The notes under the pieces: model-generated
Database searches by the model: none
What the model was told of the DNA's origin: nothing
Seen by the model: the letters and a program-made list of their open reading frames with translations, nothing else
Program-made: the position numbers and the translations under genes
Shown here: positions 8,306-16,649 of the stretch, piece by piece
How positions within the stretch are numbered: position 1 is the stretch's first letter
How the letters are laid out: each line of letters opens with the position of its first letter
Assembly (NCBI GenBank): GCA_965656605.1
Contig: CBFHLC010000006.1
Span: 5,699 to 69,698 of the forward strand
Direction: 5' to 3'
Source of the DNA: Litorivicinus sp965656605
GTDB lineage: Bacteria > Pseudomonadota > Gammaproteobacteria > Pseudomonadales > Litorivicinaceae
Length of the DNA: 64,000 nt

Positions 8306-9055
8306 ATGACCCCGACTCAATTGGAAACTTTAGTAAACCAATGGCTGGTTCCTGATCAGTTCAAAGACTACTGCCCTAACGGATTGCAGCTGGACGCCGG
8401 TGCCGATATTCAGCGAGTGGTGTGCGGCGTGACCGCGAATCAGGCGTTGATTGATGCGGCGATACAGGCTGAGGCGGATGCGATATTGGTTCACCATGGG
8501 TGGTTCTGGAAGGGCGAGTCGCAACCGCTAACCGGGCTCAAAGGCGCCCGAGCCCGAGCCTTGTTCCAGGCCGGCATCAGTTTGCTGGCTTATCATTTGC
8601 CGTTGGATGCGCATCCAACTTTGGGCAATAACGCGGGATTGGCCCAGGCAATGGGGTGGTCGCGCACCGGGCCTCTGGATGTGAATGCCAAGATCTCGAT
8701 CGGCGACATTGGGGTGCCCTCGCAGGCCTTGTCAGGGGCGCAGCTGCAGGCACAGCTGAGTGAAGTGTTAGGTCAAGAAGCGCTTTGGATTGACGGCGGT
8801 GGTCAAATCGAGCGTCTGGCGTGGTGCACAGGGGCTGCGCAATCCTATTTTCAGCAGGCGATTGACCAAGGCGTGGATGCCTTTGTAACCGGCGAGATTA
8901 GCGAGCCGATGGTTCACTTGGCTCGTGAGGCAGGGGTTCATTATTTTGCGGCGGGTCATCATGCGACCGAGCGATTCGGTGTGATCTCGCTCGGCCAAGA
9001 GCTGATGCAGCATGGGCTGGAGTCGCAGTTTATCGACGTGCCCAGCCCGGTTTAG
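8306..9055 (+). CDS. Nif3-like dinuclear metal centre protein (YbgI family)
   Basis: A 249-aa Nif3/YbgI (DUF34) protein. Family motifs are KDYCPNGLQLD, ILVHHGWFW (metal-binding histidines), AYHLPLDAH, an ALDAFVTGEI-like segment and HYFAAGHHATERFG near the C-terminus. The family forms toroidal hexamers with a two-metal site; a GTP cyclohydrolase I type 2 activity is annotated for some members, but the general role is not settled. The ATG at 8306 has GAGAG 5 nt upstream and is preferred over the GTG at 8300. The gene is divergent from algW and ends 2 bp from the convergent zapG stop. Confidence 0.92.
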   Translation: MTPTQLETLVNQWLVPDQFKDYCPNGLQLDAGADIQRVVCGVTANQALIDAAIQAEADAILVHHGWFWKGESQPLTGLKGARARALFQAGISLLAYHLPLDAHPTLGNNAGLAQAMGWSRTGPLDVNAKISIGDIGVPSQALSGAQLQAQLSEVLGQEALWIDGGGQIERLAWCTGAAQSYFQQAIDQGVDAFVTGEISEPMVHLAREAGVHYFAAGHHATERFGVISLGQELMQHGLESQFIDVPSPV

Positions 9056-9057
9056 GG

Positions 9058-9465
9058 CTAACTGGTGCTGGTGCGTTGGTTCGCTTCAGCCAACGTGCCG
9101 TTTTGATCGGCGTAGTCGCGCGGCTGGGCGTCTTGCTCGATCAGGGTGTCAGCCTCGGGCACCTTGGGCAACAATTCCTGAATCTTCTCGGCACCTTCAC
9201 CCTGGACTAATTCGTCCTGGGCCTTGGATAAGTGCTCGTGGACCTCGCGGTACTGGTGGCTGAGCTGGTTGACCAGACGCGCCGTTTCAGAGAAATGCTC
9301 TTGAACTTGCATGCTCAGCTCGGCGTGCTTTTCATCGGCGGCCTGTGCGCGGGCTTCAAGTTCGGCTCGAATTTTGACCTCGGGCTGACTGTTACGTCCC
9401 CAATAAAATCCGATGCCCAATCCAATGACGGCGGCAACAAGCGCATAAATCCAGACCAATGACAT
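9058..9465 (-). CDS. zapG: ZapG/YhcB family cell-division and envelope protein (DUF1043)
   Basis: A 135-aa protein with an N-terminal transmembrane helix (about 4-22, ending in YWGR) followed by a long charged helix predicted to be coiled coil (about 30-90), then a low-complexity acidic tail. This is the DUF1043 layout of E. coli YhcB/ZapG, an inner-membrane protein linking the divisome, cell-wall synthesis and phospholipid balance. In enterics yhcB lies close to zapE, rplM-rpsI and degQ-degS, and a similar neighbourhood is kept here. Confidence 0.85.
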   Translation of the reverse strand: MSLVWIYALVAAVIGLGIGFYWGRNSQPEVKIRAELEARAQAADEKHAELSMQVQEHFSETARLVNQLSHQYREVHEHLSKAQDELVQGEGAEKIQELLPKVPEADTLIEQDAQPRDYADQNGTLAEANQRTSTS

Positions 9466-9542
9466 GTATGTGTTCCTAAGGTTGTCGTTTGCTCAGTGTA
9501 TCAAGGCGTTTACACTTCGCGCAGTTATTTAAGGATCTCAGC

Positions 9543-10169
9543 ATGACCCGGCCCATTGAATCGCCTGTTCAGATCGATGCTCGTTTAGAGGGTATCTTAA
9601 ACGCAGTCCCCGATGCGTTGGCATCCGACGTTATGGTGGTTTGCCACCCGCATCCACTGCACGAAGGCACCATGCATAACAAGGTGGTCACAACCCTGTG
9701 CCGGATGGCGCGCGATCAAGGCCTGCCGTCACTTCGGTTTAATTTCCGCGGGGTCCAGGGCAGTGCCGGTGAGTGGGATAGCGGGATTGGCGAGATCGAC
9801 GATGGCTGTGCAGCGGTTGAGTTTATGCAGGATCGCTACCCAGGGGCACGCATCTGGTTGGCCGGCTTCTCATTTGGTGGGTATGTGGCTGCACATGTGG
9901 CACAACGCGAAGATATTGCCGGCATCATGCTAATTGCGCCGGCTACTTCGCGTTTTGACATGGACTCTATCCGGATTCAAATTCCTGGATGGGTGGCGTT
10001 TAACCGAGACGATGACACGGTCGACCCTGCATCCATGCAAGCTTGGCTTGATCGGCAAGACTCCAGCCTGATTAAGTCCTTTCTCCAAGATCAGGGTGGG
10101 CACTTCTACCATGGCCAATTGGGGCCGCTTAAACGCCAAGCCCAAGCCTGGCTCGAGGAGCAGCTGTAA
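9543..10169 (+). CDS. Alpha/beta hydrolase (COG2945-like)
   Basis: A 208-aa small cytoplasmic alpha/beta hydrolase. The nucleophile elbow is GFSFGG (Ser about residue 106). CHPHPLHEGTMHNKVVTTL at about 36-54 and FNFRGVQGSAGEWDSGIGE at about 68-86 are typical of the family, and a late GGHFYHG supplies the likely catalytic histidine. The substrate is unknown. The ATG at 9543 is preceded by AAGGA; an in-frame start 54 nt upstream lacks a ribosome site and adds non-family sequence. It overlaps zapE by 1 nt (TAATG), so the two are probably co-expressed. Confidence 0.87.
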   Translation: MTRPIESPVQIDARLEGILNAVPDALASDVMVVCHPHPLHEGTMHNKVVTTLCRMARDQGLPSLRFNFRGVQGSAGEWDSGIGEIDDGCAAVEFMQDRYPGARIWLAGFSFGGYVAAHVAQREDIAGIMLIAPATSRFDMDSIRIQIPGWVAFNRDDDTVDPASMQAWLDRQDSSLIKSFLQDQGGHFYHGQLGPLKRQAQAWLEEQL

Positions 10170-11275
10170 TGGGTCCGGGTGCGCAGTATCAGCGGCTGAT
10201 TGAAGCCGGGACGATCTATCCAGATCCCGCGCAGGCCGATGCCGTCGGTTTGCTGGATGATCTTCGTTCTCGCTTAATCGCGTATACGCCGGCTGAGCCT
10301 GCCAAAGGGTTTGTCAGTAATCTGCTGGGTACCTGGAAAAAACCGCCGCCACCACAACCGGTGACGGGGCTGTATTTTTGGGGTGGTGTGGGTCGTGGCA
10401 AAACGTTCTTGATGGATCTGTTCTACGACAGCTTGCCTTTCGAAGACAAGCGTCGCGTTCATTTTCACCGCTTCATGCTCTCAGTGCATGCCGAGTTGCG
10501 CGAGCTTCAAGGCCAGCAGGATCCGTTAGAGAAAGTGGCAGCCCGGATTGCTCAGCAGGCGCGCATTTTGTGCTTGGACGAGTTTATCGTTACGGACATT
10601 ACCGACGCCATGATTCTGGCTAACTTGTTCAAAGCCTTGTTCAAGCGCCAGGTGTCGCTGGTGACGACGTCCAACGTCGAGCCCAAGTGGTTGTATAAAG
10701 ACGGCTTGCAACGCCCGCTGTTCTTACCGGCCATTGATTTGTTGTATGCCCATACAAAAGTATTCAACTTAGACGGCGGGACCGATCACCGTTTACGTGT
10801 TCTAACCTCGGTTCCGTTGTATCTCACGCCATTGGGTGCGGATACCGATGCGCTGCTGATGCGCGAGTTCAAGCAACTGGCCCCGGGGCAGGGTGCCAGT
10901 GACGTGGATCTGCAGATCAACGGACGGGCACTGCGTGCTCAGCATGTTGCCGATGATGTGGCGTGGTTCACCTTTGCAACGCTGTGCCAAAGTGCGCGCT
11001 CAACTTCTGACTACATTGAGCTGGCCAAGTCTTACTCTGCGCTTGTGGTCCAGGACATTCCTGTATTAACGCCGTTACTGGATGATGCAGCGCGACGTTT
11101 TGTGAATTTTATTGATGAAATATATGACCGTAACGTCAAGCTAATTATCAGTGCCGAGGCGCCCATGATCCAGTTATATCAGGGCACGCGGGTTACCTTT
11201 GAGTTTGATCGGACGATCAGTCGACTGACTGAAATGCAAAGCGAAGAGTACTTGGCACAGCCCCATTTGCCATAA
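10169..11275 (+). CDS. zapE: Cell division protein ZapE (AFG1-like ATPase)
   Basis: A 368-aa P-loop ATPase of the AFG1/ZapE family. YFWGGVGRGKTFLMD carries Walker A (72-79), CLDEF is Walker B, and PMIQLYQG with RTISRLTEMQSEEY is the conserved C-terminus. ZapE associates with the division ring and destabilises FtsZ polymers late in constriction; mitochondrial AFG1 acts in protein quality control. It starts on the last base of the upstream hydrolase stop and lies just before rplM-rpsI. Confidence 0.94.
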   Translation: MGPGAQYQRLIEAGTIYPDPAQADAVGLLDDLRSRLIAYTPAEPAKGFVSNLLGTWKKPPPPQPVTGLYFWGGVGRGKTFLMDLFYDSLPFEDKRRVHFHRFMLSVHAELRELQGQQDPLEKVAARIAQQARILCLDEFIVTDITDAMILANLFKALFKRQVSLVTTSNVEPKWLYKDGLQRPLFLPAIDLLYAHTKVFNLDGGTDHRLRVLTSVPLYLTPLGADTDALLMREFKQLAPGQGASDVDLQINGRALRAQHVADDVAWFTFATLCQSARSTSDYIELAKSYSALVVQDIPVLTPLLDDAARRFVNFIDEIYDRNVKLIISAEAPMIQLYQGTRVTFEFDRTISRLTEMQSEEYLAQPHLP

Positions 11276-11279
11276 GGGG

Positions 11280-11307
11280 TTGATCTCCCCTCTGACTTCT
11301 CTATAAT
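11280..11307 (+). promoter_or_regulatory. Predicted sigma-70 promoter of rplM-rpsI
   Basis: TTGATC (11280-11285) and TATAAT (11302-11307) are separated by 16 bp, just downstream of the zapE stop and about 45 bp before the rplM start. The -10 is a perfect consensus, which suits a highly expressed ribosomal operon. A GGGG/CCCC inverted repeat overlaps the -35 region. Confidence 0.75.
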
Positions 11308-11322
11308 CCGCCCCCTCGTTAA

Positions 11323-11336
11323 TGGGGTCAGCCCCA
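11323..11336 (+). promoter_or_regulatory. Hairpin in the rplM leader (possible L13 autoregulation site)
   Basis: TGGGG-TCAG-CCCCA forms a perfect 5-bp stem with a 4-nt loop in the short untranslated leader, 17 nt before the rplM start. In E. coli the rplM-rpsI operon is known to be feedback-controlled by L13 through its leader. Whether this hairpin is the binding site here is inferred from position only. Confidence 0.4.
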
Positions 11337-11353
11337 CTAAAGCAGCAGGAATT

Positions 11354-11782
11354 ATGAAGACTTTCAGCGCCAAAACAGAAGAAGTCAGCCGCGAATGGCT
11401 GGTGGTGGACGCAGCAGGCCAGACACTAGGTCGTCTAGCGACCGAAGTGGCGCGGCGTCTGCGGGGTAAGCACAAGCCCGAGTACACACCCCACGTTGAC
11501 ACCGGTGACTACATCGTCATCGTCAACGCAGAGCAGGTTCAAGTGACCGGCCGCAAAGCAACTGACAAAATGTATTACCACCACACAGGTTTTCCGGGTG
11601 GCTTGAAAGAAGCCTCGTTCGAGAAGTTGATCGAACGCCGTCCCGAGAAAGTAATCGAGCTAGCCGTTAAAGGCATGTTGCCCAAGAATCCCCTGGGTCG
11701 TGCTATGTACCGCAAGCTTAAAGTTTATGCCGGCGCGGAGCATCCGCATGCCGCGCAAGAGCCTAAGCCTCTGGCTCTGTAA
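11354..11782 (+). CDS. rplM: 50S ribosomal protein L13
   Basis: A 142-aa large-subunit protein matching bacterial L13 throughout: MKTFSAKTEEVSREWLVVDA, the TLGRLATEVARRLRGKHK segment, and VKGMLPKNPLGRAMYRKLKVY near the C-terminus. It binds 23S rRNA early in 50S assembly. It forms the usual two-gene operon with rpsI, 13 nt downstream. Expression is probably set by the consensus promoter upstream and possibly by a leader hairpin. Confidence 0.98.
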   Translation: MKTFSAKTEEVSREWLVVDAAGQTLGRLATEVARRLRGKHKPEYTPHVDTGDYIVIVNAEQVQVTGRKATDKMYYHHTGFPGGLKEASFEKLIERRPEKVIELAVKGMLPKNPLGRAMYRKLKVYAGAEHPHAAQEPKPLAL

Positions 11783-11795
11783 GGAATAGCGAATT

Positions 11796-12188
11796 ATGGC
11801 AGCAGTACAAAACTACGGCACCGGCCGTCGCAAGACTTCAGCAGCACGCGTTTTCTTGCGTCCCGGTAATGGCACCATCACAATTAACCAGCGCCCTATT
11901 GAGCAGTATTTGGGCCGCGAGACTGCACGTATGATTGTGCGTCAACCGCTAGAGTTGGTTGAAATGTTGGACAAGTTTGACGTGTACGTCACCGTGAAAG
12001 GTGGTGGCGAATTCGGTCAGGCAGGTGCAATTCGTCACGGTATCACGCGTGCACTGATGGAAATGGACGAGTCACTACGTCCCGCTCTGCGCAAAGCTGG
12101 TTTCGTAACCCGCGATTCGCGCATGGTTGAGCGTAAGAAAGTCGGTCTGCACAAAGCGCGTAAGCGTCCGCAGTACTCGAAGCGTTAA
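11796..12188 (+). CDS. rpsI: 30S ribosomal protein S9
   Basis: A 130-aa S9 protein. It shows NYGTGRRKTSAARVFLRPG at the N-terminus, the VTVKGGGEFGQAGAIRHGI core and the basic end KKVGLHKARKRPQYSKR. In the ribosome that conserved C-terminal tail reaches the P-site tRNA anticodon stem. The gene follows rplM after 13 nt with an AAGGAA-type ribosome site and is followed by a strong intrinsic terminator. Confidence 0.98.
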   Translation: MAAVQNYGTGRRKTSAARVFLRPGNGTITINQRPIEQYLGRETARMIVRQPLELVEMLDKFDVYVTVKGGGEFGQAGAIRHGITRALMEMDESLRPALRKAGFVTRDSRMVERKKVGLHKARKRPQYSKR

Positions 12189-12207
12189 TCCGGTCGGATT
12201 TCGCAGA

Positions 12208-12235
12208 AAGGCCCGGCTTGTCCGGGCTTTTTTTC
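12208..12235 (+). terminator. Rho-independent terminator after rpsI
   Basis: AAAGCCCGG and CCGGGCTTT form a perfect 9-bp stem around a 5-nt loop, followed by a T run. It closes the rplM-rpsI operon 20 nt after the rpsI stop and separates it from the petABC promoter. Confidence 0.9.
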
Positions 12236-12271
12236 GTCCGAAAGATGCGCCTTATTGATAGACCCTCCGAC

Positions 12272-12300
12272 TTGCGTGTAGGCCTCGCGCTCTCTACAAT
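12272..12300 (+). promoter_or_regulatory. Predicted sigma-70 promoter of petABC
   Basis: TTGCGT (12272-12277) and TACAAT (12295-12300) with 17-bp spacing, about 45 bp before the petA start and after the rpsI terminator. A GAGAGGA ribosome site precedes petA. The match is good at both boxes but untested. Confidence 0.65.
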
Positions 12301-12345
12301 TTGCGCGGGAAATTTTTTATCTATCTATGACAGAGAGGACTCGGT

Positions 12346-12954
12346 ATGTCCGATACCACGACAGGAACCAGTGGCGCTAGCAATGGGCGTCGAAAGTTCC
12401 TAGTGGCTGCAACGTCGGCCATGGGTGCAGTGGGTGCAGTAGGGGTGGCAATTCCCTTCATAGGCTCATGGAACCCCAGTGCTAAAGCGAAAGCAGCCGG
12501 CGCGCCTGTGCGCGTTGACGTCAGTAAAGTTCGTCCTGGTGAGCAGATTCGTGCCGAGTGGCGCGGCAAGCCAGTATTCGTGGTGCGCCGCACGGCTGAA
12601 AACTTGGCGTCGTTGGACTCCACCGATAGTGTGGTACTCGATCCTCAGTCCGAGGCTCCTCAGCAGCCCTCGTATGTCGATACTAAAACTCGCTCAATTG
12701 ACCCAGAGGTCTTTATTGCAGTGGGTATTTGCACGCACTTAGGATGTTCTCCGCAGTTCCGTCCCGAGGTGGCTCCGGCCGATCTTGGCGCGGAATGGGT
12801 CGGCGGTTATTTCTGCCCTTGCCACGGGTCACGTTTTGATCTGGCAGGGCGGGTTTATAAAGCAGTTCCGGCCCCTCTGAATTTGGTGGTGCCTCCGCAC
12901 CGCTACGAGACCGAAACTGTTGTCGTAATCGGTGAAGATGAGGTGACTGCATAA
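12346..12954 (+). CDS. petA: Ubiquinol-cytochrome c reductase, Rieske iron-sulphur subunit
   Basis: A 202-aa Rieske protein of the cytochrome bc1 complex. The N-terminus carries a twin-arginine signal (GRRKFLVAATSA, residues 14-25) whose hydrophobic stretch also serves as membrane anchor. The 2Fe-2S ligands are in CTHLGC (129-134) and CPCHGS (157-162), giving two Cys and two His ligands plus the disulphide pair. It passes electrons from ubiquinol to cytochrome c1 on the periplasmic side. Its stop overlaps the petB start by 1 nt. Confidence 0.97.
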   Translation: MSDTTTGTSGASNGRRKFLVAATSAMGAVGAVGVAIPFIGSWNPSAKAKAAGAPVRVDVSKVRPGEQIRAEWRGKPVFVVRRTAENLASLDSTDSVVLDPQSEAPQQPSYVDTKTRSIDPEVFIAVGICTHLGCSPQFRPEVAPADLGAEWVGGYFCPCHGSRFDLAGRVYKAVPAPLNLVVPPHRYETETVVVIGEDEVTA

Positions 12955-14207
12955 TGGCAAACCGTGAAACTACCGAAACAGGCGTATTAGGTTGGGTTGA
13001 CCAGCGTTTGCCTGTCGTGGATGCGTGGAACAAGCACATCGGTCAGTACTACGCGCCGAAAAACTTTAACTTCTGGTACTTCTTCGGATCCCTGGCTCTG
13101 TTGGTTTTAGTTAACCAGATCGTAACGGGTATCTGGCTGACCATGAGCTACGAGCCCAGTGCTGAAGGCGCGTTCGCATCCGTGGAATACATCATGCGCG
13201 ACGTCGAGTTCGGCTGGTTGATTCGTTACATGCACTCAACCGGTGCCTCGGCGTTCTTTGTCGTGATCTACTTGCACATGTTGCGTGGTCTGATGTACGG
13301 CAGCTACCAAAAGCCGCGTGAGCTGATTTGGCTGTTCGGTATGGCGATCTATTTAGCTCTGATGGCTGAAGCGTTCATGGGATACCTGTTGCCTTGGGGG
13401 CAGATGTCTTACTGGGGTGCTCAGGTGATCGTCTCCTTGTTCGGTGCGATCCCGGTGGTCGGTGCGGACTTGGCTCAGTGGATTCGTGGTGACTACTTGA
13501 TCTCAGGCATCACCCTGAACCGTTTCTTCGCGCTGCACGTGATTGCATTGCCGTTCGTGATTGCGGGCTTGGTGTTTTTGCACATTTTGGCACTGCACGA
13601 AGTGGGTTCGAACAACCCCGATGGCATTGACATCAAGCTAAACAAAGACGAGAACGGGAAGCCCGTTGACGGTATTCCTTTCCACCCTTACTACACGGTC
13701 AAAGATATCGTAGGTGTAGCGGTCTTCTTGTTTGTGTTCGCATTGGTCGTGTTTTTCTTCCCAGAAATGGGTGGCTACTTCTTGGAATACGCGAACTTCG
13801 AGCCGGCTAACCCGCTCAAGACGCCAGAGCACATTGCCCCAGTTTGGTACTTCACGCCGTTCTACGCGATTCTGCGAGCGATCACTTTCCCGATGTTCGG
13901 GCTAGACGCTAAGTTCTGGGGTGTGATGTTCATGGGCGCGGCGATTGCGATGCTGTTCGTGCTGCCTTGGCTGGATCGTAGCCCTGTGCGCTCTATGCGC
14001 TACAAGGGTTGGTACTCACGCATTGCGTTGGCGTTGTTCTGCATCTCGTTCGTGATCTTGGGTGTCTTGGGTGTATTGCCCTCAACCCCGGGTCGTACGG
14101 TGCTAGCGCAGGCCTGTACCGCGATCTACTTCGCTTATTTCATCCTGATGCCTTGGTATACCCGGATGGAGAAATGTAAACCTGTTCCGCAAAGGGTGAC
14201 TGGCTAA
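12954..14207 (+). CDS. petB: Cytochrome b of the bc1 complex
   Basis: A 417-aa integral membrane protein holding haems bL and bH and the quinol oxidation and reduction sites. Several hydrophobic helices are visible; RYMHSTGASAFFVVIYLHM and RFFALHVIALPFVIAGLVFLH contain the haem-ligating histidines. PVWYFTPFYAILRA includes the PEW-like Qo-site region, here reading IAPVWYF. The C-terminus extends past the eight core helices with further hydrophobic segments. It sits between petA and petC with 1-nt overlaps on both sides, so the three subunits are translationally linked. Confidence 0.97.
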   Translation: MANRETTETGVLGWVDQRLPVVDAWNKHIGQYYAPKNFNFWYFFGSLALLVLVNQIVTGIWLTMSYEPSAEGAFASVEYIMRDVEFGWLIRYMHSTGASAFFVVIYLHMLRGLMYGSYQKPRELIWLFGMAIYLALMAEAFMGYLLPWGQMSYWGAQVIVSLFGAIPVVGADLAQWIRGDYLISGITLNRFFALHVIALPFVIAGLVFLHILALHEVGSNNPDGIDIKLNKDENGKPVDGIPFHPYYTVKDIVGVAVFLFVFALVVFFFPEMGGYFLEYANFEPANPLKTPEHIAPVWYFTPFYAILRAITFPMFGLDAKFWGVMFMGAAIAMLFVLPWLDRSPVRSMRYKGWYSRIALALFCISFVILGVLGVLPSTPGRTVLAQACTAIYFAYFILMPWYTRMEKCKPVPQRVTG

Positions 14208-14986
14208 TGATCAAGGGAATTGTATTTGCACTCAGTGCAATGATCTCAACCGCTTTTGCTGCTGGTGGACCTGGCATCGAGCTTGAGCAGATCGATGTTG
14301 ATCCGCGCGATAAGCCCTCGTTGCAGCGTGGTTTGGCGACATTTAATCAGTACTGCATGGGCTGCCACAGCGTTGAATTCCAGCGTTACGAGCGTACGGC
14401 CACGGATCTCGAGATCCCGGTCGCGTTGTTTGAAGAGCATCTACTGCCCGGTCACAAGAAAATTGGTGATCTAGGCACGATCTCTATGCCCAGTGATGCA
14501 GCGGCAGAATGGTTCGGTGCTCCGCCACCGGATCTGTCGCTGATTACACGCAAGCGTGGTAATGACTGGGTTTACACGTACCTCAAGACCTTCTACACCG
14601 ATCCATCGCGTCCTTTAGGCGTGAACAACCTGGTGTTTGCCAAGGTCGGTATGCCGCACGTTTTGCAGCCCCTTCAGGGCGAGCAACGCTTGGTGTGCAA
14701 AAACGCACCGGTCCGTGAAGATGGCGTGGTTAAAACCGATCCGTTGACCGGCAACCCGATCCTGGCAGACCAGTGCGGTGTGTTGGAAGTGGTCGAGGGG
14801 ACCGGACAACTAACAGCCGAAGAGTATGATCGTGTGATCTACGATTTGGTAAATTACATGGCCTACGTGGCTGAGCCCAGCCGGGTCAACGCAGAGCGCA
14901 TCGGTATTTATGTACTGCTGTTCTTGTTCGTGTTCGGCATCGTGGGTTATTTGCTCAAGCGCGAATACTGGAAAGATATCCACTAA
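14207..14986 (+). CDS. petC: Cytochrome c1 of the bc1 complex
   Basis: A 259-aa c-type cytochrome. A Sec signal peptide (cleavage after about residue 19) leads to a periplasmic domain with haem motif CMGCH (C50, C53, H54). A C-terminal transmembrane helix (about 231-249, ending KREYWKDIH) anchors it. It takes electrons from the Rieske protein and hands them to soluble cytochrome c. It ends the petABC operon and is followed by a strong terminator. The next genes, sspA-sspB, are also next to petABC in several gammaproteobacteria. Confidence 0.97.
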   Translation: MIKGIVFALSAMISTAFAAGGPGIELEQIDVDPRDKPSLQRGLATFNQYCMGCHSVEFQRYERTATDLEIPVALFEEHLLPGHKKIGDLGTISMPSDAAAEWFGAPPPDLSLITRKRGNDWVYTYLKTFYTDPSRPLGVNNLVFAKVGMPHVLQPLQGEQRLVCKNAPVREDGVVKTDPLTGNPILADQCGVLEVVEGTGQLTAEEYDRVIYDLVNYMAYVAEPSRVNAERIGIYVLLFLFVFGIVGYLLKREYWKDIH

Positions 14987-15006
14987 TTCGCCAAGCAATT
15001 TGAATC

Positions 15007-15038
15007 AACCCCCGCCGGTTTGGCCGTCGGGGGTTTTT
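15007..15038 (+). terminator. Rho-independent terminator after petC
   Basis: AACCCCCG (15007-15014) pairs with CGGGGGTT (15028-15035), with further possible pairing of CCGG and GGCC inside the loop, followed by TTTTTG. It ends petABC; the AAGGAG ribosome site of sspA comes 9 nt later, so some readthrough may feed sspA. Confidence 0.88.
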
Positions 15039-15055
15039 GTATCTAAGGAGTTTCC

Positions 15056-15685
15056 ATGACTGTGGTCACCAAGCGTTCGTCTATGACGTTCTTTTCAGAT
15101 CCGAGTGATCTTTTGTCGCATCGCGTACGCGTTGTGTTGTTCGAGAAAGGTGTGACCGTCGATATCGTCGATTGCGACCCCGAGAACGTGCCCGAGGAAG
15201 TCCTAGAGCTAAACCCCTATGGCAAGTTGCCGACCCTGGTGGATCGTGATCTGTCGTTGTTTGAAGCTAACGTCATGATGGAATACTTGGACGAGCGTTT
15301 CCCGCATCCGCCTTTGTTGCCGGTCTACCCTGTGGCCCGTGCCAACAGTCGCCAGATGATTACGCGTATTGATCGCGAGTGGACGGCCTTGGCTCGCATT
15401 ATTGCCAAGGAAAAAACCGGCAAGCGCGTTGATACGGCTCGCAAAGCGCTGCGTGATTCAGTGATTGCGACTAACAGCATCTTCGAAGAAAAGCCTTACT
15501 TCATGAGCGATGATTTCAGTCTGGTTGACTGTGCAGTGGCCCCGATTTTGTGGCGCTCTGACATGCTAGGTCTGGATCTGCCGGCCAAGAGCACGGTGGC
15601 GATTCGGGAATACTGTGATCGGGTGTTTGCCCGTGAAGGCTTCCAGCTGAGCTTGTCAGAGCTTGAGCAGGAAATGCGGAACTAG
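15056..15685 (+). CDS. sspA: Stringent starvation protein A
   Basis: A 209-aa protein with a glutathione-S-transferase fold, of the SspA type. It shows the thioredoxin-like N-terminal half (SHRVRVVLFEKGV, NPYGKLPTLVDRDLSLFEANVMMEYLDE) and the SspA hallmark PHPPLLPVYPVARA. SspA binds RNA polymerase with sigma-70 and remodels transcription in stationary phase or acid stress; it is not a working glutathione transferase. The ATG at 15056 has AAGGAG 6 nt upstream. sspB follows after 2 nt. Confidence 0.95.
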   Translation: MTVVTKRSSMTFFSDPSDLLSHRVRVVLFEKGVTVDIVDCDPENVPEEVLELNPYGKLPTLVDRDLSLFEANVMMEYLDERFPHPPLLPVYPVARANSRQMITRIDREWTALARIIAKEKTGKRVDTARKALRDSVIATNSIFEEKPYFMSDDFSLVDCAVAPILWRSDMLGLDLPAKSTVAIREYCDRVFAREGFQLSLSELEQEMRN

Positions 15686-15687
15686 GC

Positions 15688-16077
15688 ATGAAGTCCTCTC
15701 GTCCCTACCTGTTACGCGCGTTGTATGAGTGGATGCTCGACAACGACGCGACGCCCCATTTGATGATCGATGAGAACGTCAATGGGGTTCAGGTGCCCGC
15801 GGGCTATTCCCAAGATGGCATCCTAATCTTGAGCATCTCGCCTAGTGCGGTTAAAGAGCTGAGCCTGACAAATACGGATGTTAGTTTCACCGCACGATTT
15901 GCAGGCAAGCCGGAGCAAATCTGGTTGCCGATGAGTGCGATTAAGGGCGTGTTCTCGAAAGAGACAGGTGAGGGGATGCAGTTCTTGACCGAACCGGGTG
16001 GTCCCCCAGCCGAGGTTGAGGATCCCACTACGCCAGAGCCGCCGAAAAGCGGCCCGGGCTTACGGGTGGTTCGTTAG
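15688..16077 (+). CDS. sspB: ClpXP protease specificity-enhancing factor SspB
   Basis: A 129-aa adaptor that tethers ssrA-tagged proteins, and RseA fragments in E. coli, to ClpXP. The N-terminal domain shows SSRPYLLRALYEWMLDN and HLMIDENVNGVQVPAGY, with VSFTARFAGKPEQIWLPMSAI as the peptide-binding groove. A Pro/Glu-rich linker leads to the C-terminal GPGLRVVR, the short ClpX-docking module. All functional parts are present. Its stop codon overlaps that of the convergent dolP gene (shared TTAG). Confidence 0.96.
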   Translation: MKSSRPYLLRALYEWMLDNDATPHLMIDENVNGVQVPAGYSQDGILILSISPSAVKELSLTNTDVSFTARFAGKPEQIWLPMSAIKGVFSKETGEGMQFLTEPGGPPAEVEDPTTPEPPKSGPGLRVVR

Positions 16078-16646
16078 TCGATACGCTCGAACAGCGCGAC
16101 GATCCGTTCAACACCACCGACCTTTTGAGCCGATGCAGTGACCTGCTCGATTTCACTGTTGGTCAGAAATCCCATCAAGTACAAGGTGCCATCTTCGGTG
16201 GTTACCTTGGTGCGATTCGCTAACCCCAATCCGAGATCTTTTGCGATCACGGTGTTCACCGCGGCCGTCAGGTAGGCGTCATTCGCTCGCACACCCAAGC
16301 TAGTAGCTCCGGCGACGCTTAACGCGTTTTCGACTTTTTTGACGCCGCGCACTTCGCTGACTACCTGTTGGGCTGCGCTTTGGCTGGCCTGATCCGGTAC
16401 CTGTCCCGTCATCAATGCGGTGCCGTTAAAAACGGTTACGTTGATGTGAGCATTTTTCAATGTCTCATTGGTTTTGTTCAGGTTTACCTCGGCAATCTCT
16501 TCGATCAGATTATCGCTGACAAAGCCGCCAAAGGTCCGGTTGCCAATGTTGGGCTGGATCGGCTCGTCGACGACGGTTGAGACCAGTGTGGTGCAGCCGG
16601 TTAGGCCCAGTGTTGCGATAAGTAAAAGGGGAGTGAATCGTTTCAT
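16074..16646 (-). CDS. dolP: Outer-membrane lipoprotein with two BON domains, DolP
   Basis: A 190-aa lipoprotein: an N-terminal signal with lipobox LTGC (Cys at 18), then two BON domains (about 40-110 and 118-188). E. coli DolP (YraP) binds anionic phospholipid, localises to division sites and supports outer-membrane integrity and BAM function. The run lpoA-yraN-diaA-dolP divergent from rsmI is the same as in E. coli, which supports the name. It starts 3 nt after the diaA stop. Confidence 0.92.
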   Translation of the reverse strand: MKRFTPLLLIATLGLTGCTTLVSTVVDEPIQPNIGNRTFGGFVSDNLIEEIAEVNLNKTNETLKNAHINVTVFNGTALMTGQVPDQASQSAAQQVVSEVRGVKKVENALSVAGATSLGVRANDAYLTAAVNTVIAKDLGLGLANRTKVTTEDGTLYLMGFLTNSEIEQVTASAQKVGGVERIVALFERID

Positions 16647-16649
16647 AAG

